A stretch of DNA of 64,000 nucleotides from Cephalopachus bancanus (Eukaryota; Chordata; Mammalia; Primates; Tarsiidae). A program made the translations under genes and the position numbers. Under the pieces are notes generated by a model that searched no databases, was not told where the DNA came from, and saw only the letters and a program-made list of their open reading frames with translations. Position 1 is the stretch's first letter, and each line of letters starts with the position of its first letter. Location: the NCBI GenBank assembly GCA_027257055.1, contig JAPVLO010000019.1:15488501-15552500 (forward strand), read 5' to 3'. Below are positions 36,257 to 51,339 of the stretch, piece by piece.

Positions 36257-39200
36257 ATGATAGGGATCAACTCTCACATTTCAATAATTAGTTTGAATGT
36301 GGACGGGCTAAATGCACCACTGAAAAGACATAGAATGGCAAAATGGATAAAATATCACCAGGCAACAATCTATTGAATTCAAGAGACTCATCTCACTAGA
36401 AAGGACACTCACAGACTCAAAGTAAGAGAATGAGAAACAAATTTTCAGGTGAATGGAACACAAAAGAAAGGAGGAGTAGCAATCTTAATCTCAGACAAAA
36501 TACCCTTTAAGCTATCAAAAATTAAAAAAAGATACAGAAGGCCACTACATAATGATAAAAGGCTCAATCCATCAACAAGAAATATCCATCCTAAACATAT
36601 ATGCACCAAACATAGGAGTACCAACTTTCATAAAGCAGCTCCTAGGTAAACTAAAAAAAGATATCAACTCCAATACCATCATAATTGGGAACTTTAATAC
36701 CCTACTCACAACCCTAGATGGATCATCAGGACAAAATATCAGCAATGAGATCCGAAACCTCAATGTGACTCTTGATCAAATGGACTTAATTGATACCTAC
36801 AGAACCCTCCATCCAAAGACCACAGAATACACATTCCACTTATCACCACATGTAACATACTCTAAGATCAACCACATACTTGGCCATAAATCAAGTATAA
36901 ACAAATTTAAAAGGACTGAAATTTTACCATGCACCTTCTTGGACCACAGTGGGATACAAATAAACATTAACACCAACAAGGTCCCCCCCAAGCCCACAAA
37001 GACATGTACACTAAACAGCATGATGCTGAACAACTCTTGGGTCAATGAACAAATCAAAATAGAGATTAAAAGATACCTGGAAACAAATGAAAATGAAGAA
37101 ACATCTTTCCAAAATCTCTGGGATGCCGTGAAAGCTGTAGTTAGAGGGGAAATTCTATCCCTACAAACGCACATGAAGAAAATGGAAGGATCACAAATTA
37201 ACAGCCTAAGAAGCCACCTAAAAAGCTGAAAAAGCAAGACCACAAAAACCCTAATTTTAGCAGAAGAATCCAGATCACCAAATAAAATCCAAAATCCAGG
37301 ACATAGAAGACAAAAGGATAATACAAAAAATCAATGAAACAAAAAGCTGGTTCTTCAAAAGGTTAAACAAGATTGATGGTCCCCTAGCTAGACTGACCAA
37401 GAAAAAGAGAGAAAAAGCCCAAATAAACACAATCAGAAACACAAAAGATGAAGTCACATCTGACCCTGAAGAAATACAAAAAATCATTAGAGATGACTAT
37501 GTACACTTGTATGGAAACAAACTTGAAAACCTTTTGGAAATGGAGGACTTTCTGTCATCACACAACCTGCCTAGGTTGAAACAAGAAGAAATTGAGACCC
37601 TAAATAGACCAATAATGATCAAGGAAATTAACTATGTAATAAGAAAACTACCTACCAAAAAAAGCCTGGACCAGATGGCTTTCCGGCAGAATTCTACAAG
37701 ACATTTAAGGAGGAGCTTATACCAATCCTATTGAAGGTATTCCTGGTGATTGAGAAAGATGGAACTCTTCCCAAATCACTTCATGAAACTAACATCACAT
37801 TGATACCCAAGCCAGGTAAAGATTCAACAAAGAAAGAGAACTACAGGCCAATATCTTTGATGAACATAGTTGCTAAAATTCTCAACAAGATCCTAGCAAA
37901 CTGGATTCAACAACACATCTTAAAAATTATCCATCATGACCACGTACGTTTCATCATTGGGATGCAAGCCTGGTTCAACATTCGTAAAACCATAAATGTC
38001 ATTAAATACATCAACAGATGTCAAAACAAAAACCACATGATTATATCATTAGATGCAGAAAAAGCTTTTGATAAAATCCAGCACCCCTTATTGATAAAAA
38101 CCCTCGAACATCTAGGCAATGGGGAACATACCTCAAAGTAGTAAAAGCCATCCATGAGAAACCCACAGCAAGCATAATCCTAAATGGACAAAAACTGGAA
38201 CTATTTCCCCTGAAAACTGGAACAAGACAAGGATGCCCACTCTCACCCCTCCTGTTCAATATAGTATTGGAAGTCCTGGCTAGAGCAATCGGACAAGAGA
38301 AGGCAATCAGGGGTATTCAAATAGGAAAAGAGGAAGTCAAGCTATCTCTCTTTGCAGAGGACATGATCGTGTACCTTGAAAACCCAAGAGAATTTGTCAA
38401 AAACCTCCTTACACTGATAAAGGACTTTGGCAAAGTCTCAGGATATAAAATAAATGTGCAAAAGACAATCACATTTCTCTACACCAATAATAAACAAACA
38501 GAACCCCAAATAAAATGCACAATTCCATTCACAATAGCCACAAAAAAAATGAAACACCTTGGCATCTTCCTAACCAGAAATGTGAAAGACCTTTACAATG
38601 AAAACTCCAAAACACTGCTCAAAGAAATCAAAGATGACACAAACAAGTGGAAACATATCCCATGCTCATGGATTGGAAGAATCAACATTGTGAAGATGTC
38701 CATCTTACCTAAGGCAATCTACAAATTTAATGCAATACCCATCAAATTACCAGTAACAGTCTTCTCAGACCTAGAAAAAACAACACAGGAATTCATATGG
38801 AAACAAAAACGTCCAAGAATAGCCAGAACAATCCTCAGCAAAAAAAATAAAGCAGGTGGTATCACATTACCAGACTTCAAACTTTACTATAAAGCTACAA
38901 TAATCAAAACAGCTTGCTATTGGTACAGGAACAGGCATATAGACCAATGGAATAGAATTGAGTTCCAGAAGCAAAACCTCAATTTCTCAATCAACTCATC
39001 TTCAACAAAGCCTCCACCACCTACCACTGGGGAGAGGAGTACCTATTCAGTAAATGGTGCTGGGAAAACTGGCTGACCACATGCAGAACATTGAAACAGG
39101 GCCTCTATCCATCCCCATACACAAAAATTAACTCTAAATGGATCAGAGACCTAAATGTAAAACCTCAAACCATAAGAACCTTAGAAAATGAAGGACATAC

Positions 39201-40059
39201 CCTCATGGAAATTGGAACTGGGATCCAATTCCTGAACAAAACCCGAAACCCACAGGCCATAAGAGCTAAGATAGACAAGTGGGACCTCATTAAACTGACA
39301 AGCTTCTGCAAAGCCAAAGAAACCATCAAGAGAGCAGGGAGAAAGCCTACAGACTGGGAAAAAGTATTTGCCAACTCCAGGTCTGACAAAGGCTTAACAT
39401 CTTGGATCTACAAGGAACTCAAATGTGCTGAAAAGAAAAACACAAACAACCCCATTATAAAGTGGGCAAAAGATATGAACAGAAACTTCTCAAAGGAAGG
39501 CATCCGAGCAGCCAACAGACACATGAAAAAATATTCAACCTCACTAATCATCAGGGAGATGCAAATCAAAACCACACTGAGATACCACCTAACTCCAGTC
39601 AGAAAGGCAATTATCAATAACTCAGAAAATAACAGTTGCTGGAGAGGGTGTGGCAAAAAGGGAACACTTCTACACTGCTGGTGGGAGTGCAAACTAGTAC
39701 AACCTCTGTGGAAAACAGTATGGCGATTCCTAAAAGCTCTAAATATTGACCTCCCATATGACCCTGCAATCCCCCTACTGGGAATATACCCTGAAGAACT
39801 CAAATCACTCTATAAAAAAGATACCTGCACACGTATGTTTATCGCAGCATTGTTCACAATAGCAAGAACCTGGAAGCAACCATGCTGTCCATCAAAAGAG
39901 GATTGGATTAAAAAAATGTGGTACATATACATGATGGACTACTACACAGCCATAAAAAAGAACAAAATCATGAATTTCGCAGCAACCTGGATGGAACTAG
40001 AGTCTATAATCCTGAGTGTTCTCTCACAGAAACAAAGATCTGAGTATCACATGTTCTAA
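36257..40059 (+). pseudogene. L1 copy B ORF2 (endonuclease and reverse transcriptase)
   Basis: Endonuclease: start at 36257, in-frame TGA at 36374-36376 (codon 40) just before the catalytic QE motif, then LNIYAPN (near 36595) and a GNFNT equivalent of the GDFNT motif. [11 protein letters not shown] (37600), [16 protein letters not shown] box (near 38220) and a catalytic motif reading FAED (GAG at 38357-38359) instead of FADD. The C-terminus is open at 39091-40059 and includes the Cys-rich finger ([18 protein letters not shown]). Other frameshifts lie near 36530, 37230, 37730, 38140 and 39050. Stop TAA at 40057-40059, a few codons earlier than in copy A. A dead polyprotein gene with a well-kept 3' half. 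Confidence 0.92.
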
Positions 40060-40287
40060 CTCATATAGTGGACCTTGAACATCCAACGTAATACTATAAG
40101 AAAATGACTGACAGTGGTGGGAAACTATGGGGGGAAAGGGAGATGTTATTAATGGTAGTAAATATCTGTCTGGGGATGGGGAGACACTTCTTATCAACAA
40201 GGGTGCCTGAACGAAGCATATTTATATACCTAACCCTTAACTGTACCCCACAATATCATAGTAAAAAATATTGATTAAAAAAAAAAG

Positions 40288-40675
40288 AGGTCTGGATAAA
40301 AAACATGTGGTACATATACACGATGGAATATTATGCAGTCATAAAGAAGGACAAAATCATGAACTTCACAGCAGCCTGGATGGTCTTAAAGTCTATGATA
40401 ATGAGTGATCAATCACAGAAACAAAGAACTGAGTATCACATGTTCTCACTCATAAACGGACCTTGAATAATTATTGTCATACTGTAAGAAAAGGATTGGC
40501 AGTAACAGGAAACTGCCAGGGGTGGGGGTTGGAGGGATTGGCTGTAGTGGGAATCTGTTAAGGGTGGGAGGACAGACCTCATCAACAAGGGTACCTGCAT
40601 AATGAACATTTGCGTACCTAACCCTGAATTGTACCCCACATGTTTAAAATAAAAAATTAAAATAAAAAAAAGGAA
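40288..40675 (+). mobile_element. Second L1 3' end attached to copy B
   Basis: Begins inside ORF2 (gaggtctggataaaaaacatgtgg, equivalent to 39894 in copy B) directly after copy B's poly(A), and runs through the end of ORF2, the 3' UTR (gggtgggggttggaggg) and its own A-rich tail. Its 3' UTR matches copy A type rather than copy B, so it is not a local duplication of copy B. Confidence 0.9.
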
Positions 40676-40917
40676 GTTACTTTTTCCCACTCATAAGTGG
40701 ATCTTGAACAAATATCATAATATTATAAGAAAAGGGATGTGCAGTAGTGGGAAACTGCCAGGGGAGGGGGGTGCGGGATTGGCGGTAGTGGGAAACTCCC
40801 AAGGGAGGGGGGACATACCTCATCAACAAGGGTACCTGCATAATGAACATTTGTATACCTAACCCTGAATTGTACCCGACTCTTTAAAATAAAAAACTTT
40901 TTAAAAAAAAAAAATAA
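40676..40917 (+). mobile_element. Third L1 3' end attached to copy B
   Basis: Starts at the last ORF2 codons (cactcataagtgg near 40690) and contains a 3' UTR of the same type as the second tail, ending in an A-rich tail that runs into the 3' target duplication. Confidence 0.9.
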
Positions 40918-40933
40918 GAAAATAAGAAAAGAG

Positions 40934-41270
40934 ACCCCCATCCCTTTCCTTAAAGCATTTACTTTAGAAAACATATAATGGCCCAGTTATTTTTGTGTCT
41001 CTTTGATATGTGTGTAAAACTTTTTAGAATCTAAATAAGCCTTTTGCCAGCTTTCTTTCTTTTCTCGAGAACGTGGGAGCCATTTCTTTGAAAAGTAAAC
41101 AAGAAAGATATCACCCCTATCTTCCAGTTTCTGTGGGAGGATAGGAGCCTAGCTTCTGTTTGCTTTGTTCCAAGTGGCAAAAGTACCACTTGTCATAAAG
41201 ATGTGAATAATTTGATTTTCCTCTGGGTAAAACCATTAGCTACACAAATGGTCACCTCAATTATCAGGTG
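40934..41270. other. No recognised gene
   Basis: Sequence between the L1 compound and an LTR-like segment. Nothing recognised; it could contain the 5' part of that LTR. Confidence 0.45.
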
Positions 41271-41545
41271 AATCTAGGATGACCATGTGTGATAAAGGGT
41301 GCTGTTGGGTTCGCTTAAGGACCGGTTATTGTTTATCTTAAAAACATGTATGTAATGGGTTGCATGTTCTTGGCTATATAAAAAGGGTGAGGTTTCTATC
41401 TTTGTAATCTCTTAGCAGATTGCCTGTGATGCACATCATATTCTGACTCAATGCTTATTCAATAATAAAATTGTTTTCTTTTTCTACTGTCCTTCTGGAG
41501 AGGTTTTTTGGGTTGAGAAAAGATTTTGTTTTTAATTATATCTCC
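41271..41545 (+). mobile_element. LTR-like segment
   Basis: Contains a TATA box (ggctatataaaaagg, near 41373), followed at promoter-like distance by an aataaaattg polyadenylation-type signal (41462) and a T-rich stretch (ggttttttgggttg). This is the layout of a retroviral LTR 3' half. Family not identified; edges approximate. Confidence 0.45.
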
Positions 41546-43142
41546 CCAATACTCTCTGTTTGCAGAGTTACCAGGGTCTGGCTAAATCCCTCCACCTGGA
41601 AGCCCAGCTTCCCTCATGTCCACTTTATATAACTTTCTTCCTCTGGGTTTCCGTTCCCAATTCTTCCTTTCTTCCCTATTTGTCAAGAAGTGGTGACAGC
41701 TCCCTGATACTGGCTAATGCACTGTCCCTTGTGACTGCCTTTCATCTTGCTCACACTTTGTAAGCACTTCCTTTATTGAAAACTCATGTCAAATTATCCT
41801 AATTGGAGTGTGCATTGCAGTTTAGATTCTTTGGAAGCAGATGCTGAGAAAGAGTTTGGTCTTTAGGATATTTTTAAGCATCCACATCTGTGGAAAGGAC
41901 GAGAAGGAAGCAGGATTGAGGAGAAGGAAAGTAGAACTTTGATGCAGGTCTAAAAACATCTCAGGCAGTGCCAGAGGAGAATCTATGGCCAATTAGAATT
42001 GTCTTGCTCTGAGACAAAATGTCTGGACCTCACTACCTCTGCCACAATGGGCCATTGACCCAAGAAGGATGTTCTCTTGGGTAAGAAAGGTCTTTGTTAC
42101 CAAAACAAACCCTGAAGGAGCTCACAGCTAAAAACAATCTACTAACAGTGCTCCAGGAGCTGGGCAACAATTTCTGCAAATGGAATCTGTTGGCAAATGC
42201 TAGGCCCACTAGAGATCACCACCCAATTCCTCTTTTTATACACATACGGAGAGAAGATTTTCCAGCATTTCAGTATACTCCACCTTCTGATCTCTTAGAA
42301 AAGAAAGGTTAATAGGATAAACTCCAGGCACCACTGCAGTTGATCACAGGACTACATCACCTCCTGATAATGCTAATCATCTCTCCTCTTCACTATTCAT
42401 TCTTCAGTCCCTTCCTCTTCCATTATCTCCTCTGCCTGTCTGGGTGTCTTCATTGCATTGATCCAGATTATCACCCCAAAGAGACCTAGCCCTAGTCACC
42501 ATGCCATTTTCAGGATGGATCCACTTGTCTATTACATCACAATTGGGTCTGGTAATATGAAGACACACCCAAGTGGAGTGTTGGAGTGCCACATATATTC
42601 CTCCCTGCCCCCTAGTTAAACAGTAGCCCTACCTCTTTCTGATGATTTTCCTCAAATGGAGAAAATATTACATTGTTTATGAATACTATCTATTGCTCAA
42701 GTAATTACTTGGAAACTGACCTTTCAATTTAGAAAGTATAAGGTTTGAATCAATTGTGATTTTTTTTAAAAAAATAGATCTTAAGCAGCATGACACTGAG
42801 ACTGTCCCTGTTATCCATGGCTTTTAAGAGCCTCCTGCACTTTATAGCATTCACAAAATGAAAAGTTTTGGAGAAAAAAATTTTTTTCCTAGCTATGTTT
42901 TCTTAGCCTTGACCACATAAGGGCAGGATATCAGTTTTGTTTTCTATTTAATTTAAAAAGTTTCTCTATTTAATCTTTCTTGCCTATTTTCTGAGGTAAG
43001 GATTTGGTCAATAAAGTTCAGCAATTTTCTTGTTCAGTATTATCATTTTAATGTTGACTAATAATGGCAGTCTTGCTGTATGGCTAACAAAACTAACACA
43101 ATACTAAGGCTACTGAATTAAAGAACAATCTTTTTTTTAAAT
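41546..43142. other. Mostly unrecognised; possible further LTR pieces
   Basis: The segment at 41680-41830 (ccctgatactggctaatgcac, cttgctcacactttgtaagc, cctttattgaaaactc) has the feel of an old ERVL-type LTR end, but I could not confirm it. The rest to 43142 shows no repeat or domain. Confidence 0.35.
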
Positions 43143-43255
43143 TTTTAAATTTTTTAGTTTAAAGATGTGGGGTACAATTCAAGGTTAGGTATACAAATGT
43201 TCATTATGCAGGTACCCTTGTTGATGAGGTGTACCCCTCTCTCGCCTGGCAGTTT
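43143..43255 (-). mobile_element. Short L1 3' end fragment
   Basis: Reverse-complement L1 3' UTR: 'aaagatgtggggtacaattc' through 'gcaggtacccttgttgatgagg' to 'cctggcag', with an A-tail complement to the left (poly-T near 43131-43158). About 110 bp of a strongly 5'-truncated insertion. Confidence 0.85.
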
Positions 43256-44221
43256 CATCTTATGGGACCACCATGACATATGGTTTCTCATTGACCAAAA
43301 TGTTGTTATGAGGCACATTATTGTAATGTAAATCTTTGTGTAGAAAAAGATATACACCTTTTGAACCTTTGCAAATGCCTATATGTCACTGGATTAAAGG
43401 GATTTTGTAAAGGTGTCTTATGTAATATTTTATTATCATTATAAGAAGTTTTGCAGATAAAAACAATCAAAATATGTCACATATTCCACAGAACCATCAT
43501 ATATTACACCAGTTTTATTATCTCCAAAAAGCCTGTTTACATTGGTATAGTAGCTAGGATAACTAAAATTTAGCTCTGTGGCTTTTCGCAAGAAGTAGTT
43601 GTAATTTTTCTAAGCCTTATCCATTTTTAATCATCATTTTTCTTCAATGATTTATTTCCTTAAAATCTATAGTAAAATTTGTTGTGTATATTTTCTCTGA
43701 ATTCTGAGTAGTCAGTTGGAATAAGATACCAAAGACAACTTTATTCCAGTTTGCAGAAGTGCTAAATTGAAGGTTGGGATCATTAAGAAGAAAAGCAACA
43801 GGTTATTTTATATGCCTGTCAGGAAACAGAAGAGTGTTAATAAATGAATACCAACAATTTCTTGTCCCATTGACCTTAGAAAGCAATCAACTTTACTGAT
43901 TCACCTGCCTTGGGACCAAAGCAGTCCTGAGTAGCTTGTGCCATATGCACTGTAACACAGTCTGTCAAGTGTTCATTCACACTGTAAACTATATTAGCTA
44001 ACACTTGGAAGTCCGTACCCATGAGTCTATTCCCTACAGCATGAAAACTCAAGAATATCTGTTTCAGCCCTTTACATTAAGCATCTGGGATTATTATTCT
44101 TTTGTTATTTGTTCTGGAAATTTCCATTCTTGGCATGTAGCTTATAGCAGGTGTCTTTGAGTAGATGTGAGAAAAGATTAGAAAACTCCTGTTAATAACA
44201 AGACTGAAACTGGTCTTGGTT
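43256..44221. other. No recognised gene
   Basis: AT-rich sequence between an L1 tail and the zinc-finger retrocopy. No domain or repeat recognised. Confidence 0.45.
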
Positions 44222-48397
<4,176 letters not shown>

Positions 48398-49003
48398 GTT
48401 TGTTGATGTAGGCAAAATTCTAAGATAGTCCCTGAGATTCACACCCAAGGATGTGCACACACTGTATAGTCCCCTTCTCTTTGAGTATGGGTGAGAACCA
48501 TAAATATGGTGGATGCCGCTTCTGTGATTAGGTAATGTCATGTGGCAAAGGTAGAGATTTTGAAAGTGTGATTAAAGCCTCTAATCAAATAACCCTATTT
48601 TAATCAAAAGAAAATGAACCTGGGTCATCCTACCTGATCAGATGTCCTTTACAAGACACTCAAAACAGCTGAACTTAAAAAGTAATCTCACGTGTTATGA
48701 GAGGAAACAATGACAGCCATCATGTGGCAAGGATCTGAGGGAGACTTCCAGGAGCTGTGAGCTGACAACCACTAAGAAAATGGTGACCTAAGAGATGTGG
48801 CCTCAAGGAACTGAATTCTGTTGATAGCCTTAATGAGTTTGAAAGTAGATTCTTTCCCAGTCAAGCCTCCATCTAGGACTACAGCCCATCTGACATGTAA
48901 ATTGCAGCCTTTGAACCCTAAGCACAAGACCCATTGAAGCTATGCCTTTTCTTCTGACCCACAGGAACTATGAGAAAATACATTGATGTTTTAAGACACT
49001 GAA
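48398..49003 (+). mobile_element. MLT-type ERVL-MaLR LTR, left part
   Basis: Landmarks in order: 'gcaaaattctaagatagtccc', 'cttctgtgattaggtaatg', 'tggcaaaggtagagatttt', 'ctgggtcatcctacctgatcag', 'ggaactgaattctg', 'cagcctttgaaccctaagc', 'ctgacccacaggaactatgag' and 'gttttaagacactgaa'. This is a MaLR-like LTR that breaks off at 49003; its 3' end (ttatgcagcaatagaaaactaa) resumes at 49946. Confidence 0.75.
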
Positions 49004-49735
49004 TGAAAAAAGGGACCCTGAGAAACTTAGAATAAACTTAGTTCACATTTCGCCTCAGCATAGCATTTTTGTTTAGACTGACAACTTTAATCTAGCACAG
49101 GTTAGACAAATAGATGAATTTCTGAGAGGCAGGTTTTAGGAAGCATTCAGACATTCTACTGCATGCCAAACTGGCAGCCTACCCCACCCCCTTGGCAAAT
49201 CTCCATCAGATGCAAAACAAGGACAGCCCAACCTTTCAATTTATGGTTTAGCATAATAATCTCTAGGAGACTTTCAGGTTCCTTGTCAAAGGCAGAAGGT
49301 CAAAGATCACCCCTTAGCTGGCTGAGGTCATAGAAATGATAATCAGACCACCTTTTTGAAAAGGAGATTGTGGATGGAAAACATCTGTCAGGTCTCTTGC
49401 AGGAAAAACCCCTCCTCTTGTCTCCTCCCATCTAGCCCACCACCATGGCAGCAATCGTGTGACTTACCCATCTGCCTGCTGTCCATCACCTTAAGTCAGT
49501 GCCTGCACTTACTTACCTGCCCCTTCGTGATGAGGTGGAATCCAATCACCGTAATGAGCTTCCCCCATCAAAGGGAAGGGTTAAAAGGACTCAACCAAAA
49601 GCAGTCATTCACCATTGCCAGGCGATTGTGGCCACTGCTTTACTAGACTGTGGTGTGACTATGTGCTCTTTGAGCTATGGCCATCACGTTTCCTGACTTT
49701 GGCCTCCTCTCTTACCTTGAGGAGGTGAATTCACC

Positions 49736-49793
<58 letters not shown>

Positions 49794-49945
49794 ATTTACT
49801 TTCTGAATAAACCATGTTTTCTAATCTAATTTCTGTGCAATTCTTTGCATCTTTCATATGGCACTGGATTGCACACCAAACACCCACACCCCCAGCGGGT
49901 CTGACCTAACATTCTGGAGGCCCTGCTGGGAGTGTGACTCTAACA
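49004..49945 (+). mobile_element. LTR inserted into the MLT-type LTR
   Basis: A 942-bp block starts TGAAAAAAGGG and ends GACTCTAACA (TG...CA termini) and is bracketed by a 5-bp duplication, ctgaa, at 48999-49003 and 49946-49950, exactly where the MLT-type LTR is interrupted. It contains a (CT)n tract, an aataaa signal (49807) and a U5-like end. An inner end at '...gacctaaca' (about 49910) followed by 'ttctggaggccctgctggg' resembles an LTR/PBS junction, so it may be an LTR plus a few bases of leader rather than a plain solo LTR. Confidence 0.7.
49743..49792 (+). repeat. (CT)n microsatellite
   Basis: Fifty bases of uninterrupted CT dinucleotides inside the inserted LTR. Confidence 0.98.
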
Positions 49946-49992
49946 CTGAATTTGCAGTCATTTTTTATGCAGCAATAGAAAACTAACGCACT
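49946..49992 (+). mobile_element. MLT-type LTR, right end
   Basis: 'ctgaatttgcagtcattttttatgcagcaatagaaaactaa' (quoted from the sequence in essence) is the MaLR LTR terminus that completes the element broken at 49003. Confidence 0.75.
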
Positions 49993-51339
49993 TGGTGAAT
50001 CACGATTCAAGGGGAGAGAGATAGAAATGAGAAGGGAGAAAGGGGGAAGGAAAGCAAATATCAAAGGCAAGGATAACTGAAGATCCTGTGACATCTATGT
50101 TCTAATCCTTTACATAATACATAACTATTTCACTAAAATTTGGTCAAGGTTAACCTGAGGGAAAGAACTCATTTGGATTAGTGAGGGCATTGACAAATTT
50201 CCAAAACCCTCTAATCCATCTGTAAAGTATTTGCTATGATTGCCCCTAATTGACAAGCATATTTTATATCTAGAAACTAAATATTCTTGGGAATCAGCTT
50301 TTTGGCAGTCATTGTGCTAGTATTTGCCAATGAAAGTGATGATACATCTAATGTTAAGAAAGGTATAAAATATCCTAAACATATTTGTATTAACACTTTA
50401 TGTATGCAATATTAACCAAGGCTAGATTGAGCCTTTATTTTGTATTAGATGTATTTCTTATATCATAGGCTTGATATCAGGGTAATTCAAACTCTACTGT
50501 TAGAGCTAATTAAAAATATGGAACATAATAATCATATCTTTTTTTTTTTTGCCACTCTTTAAGTACAAAAATACTAGGGATTGTAAGGTAAGAGTGTAAA
50601 TCTTTGTTATCTGGAAAATATTTGTATAAAAATCACCTCATAATTAATCTAAGTTTGGAAACTTACCTTAGAGCAGATAAATGTCTAAAAAAAATTTCAG
50701 GTAAAAATCCAAGAATAAGAAACAGCCATGACCTTGGATGTGTTATTAGCCAGAATCACAACACTTTATAAAAATTACAAGAGAATATTTTTTAAAGCAC
50801 ATACTGGAAATTTTACTTTCTCTAGAAGCAAATAATGTTTTATTGCTCTTTTTTGTGTGCTGATCATTGTCTACATTTTTTTTTTTTTTTTTGAAATTCA
50901 CAACAGCATGAAAGATAGTAAATCCTTTGAGAGCATGCAGTTGAATCACTTGAGGAAAATAGCTTTCTGCATTTGGGTAGAATGTGCAGAAAGTAAATAA
51001 TCACTTTTCATTGCCTCACTTGAAAATGGATCACTTTTCTTTTGAATTATTTGCTTCTTTTCTCTTTATTTTTGTTTTAATAATTTTAATATGTATTTAT
51101 AGGTATGTGTTTGAGCCTACTGTATAGTGCATACGTGCAGTAGGAGAGCTTGGTATTTCCAGACTGTAAGGGAGAGGGATTATGGGAACACAGGTTTAGA
51201 TGAGGATGGCAAATACTAAAATTCTAAGCCATCTTATGGAATACAATTTCCTTTAATAATCAAGTCAGAGTAGATTTTACAAAATTTATCATTATATAAG
51301 CAACTTCTACTTCTGTCCAAGAAGGAGTAACAAGAATAG
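49993..51339. other. No recognised gene
   Basis: AT-rich sequence with T-runs at 50539-50550 and 50877-50892. No repeat or domain recognised. Short ORFs carry no recognisable features. Confidence 0.45.

Larger units (their letters stand above)
33874..40287 (+). mobile_element. Long L1 (copy B), near full length
   Basis: 5' UTR 33874-35213, ORF1 35214-36176, ORF2 36257-40059 and 3' UTR with poly(A) to 40287: about 6.4 kb. Frame lesions are fewer than in copy A, with ORF2 open stretches of 225, 269 and 322 codons. The 3' UTR text (gggaaactatggggggaaagg) differs from copy A and from the two attached tails, which indicates a different L1 subfamily. Confidence 0.95.
33858..40933 (+). mobile_element. 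L1 copy B compound: one long L1 plus two extra L1 3' ends inside one target duplication
   Basis: The 16-bp string gaaaataagaaaagag occurs at 33858-33873, directly before an L1 5' end (gacttccggcaagatgg), and again at 40918-40933, after the third of three successive L1 3' ends. Parts: full L1 33874 to about 40287, a second L1 tail 40288-40675 and a third 40676-40917. The repeat is A-rich, so chance similarity to tail sequence needs excluding, but 16 matching bases with the boundary exactly at the L1 start is strong. Confidence 0.8.

Noticed and set aside
39091..40059. 322-codon ORF as an active transposase or novel gene
   Set aside because: It is the C-terminal part of L1 ORF2, with its start lost to upstream frameshifts and its RT motif altered.
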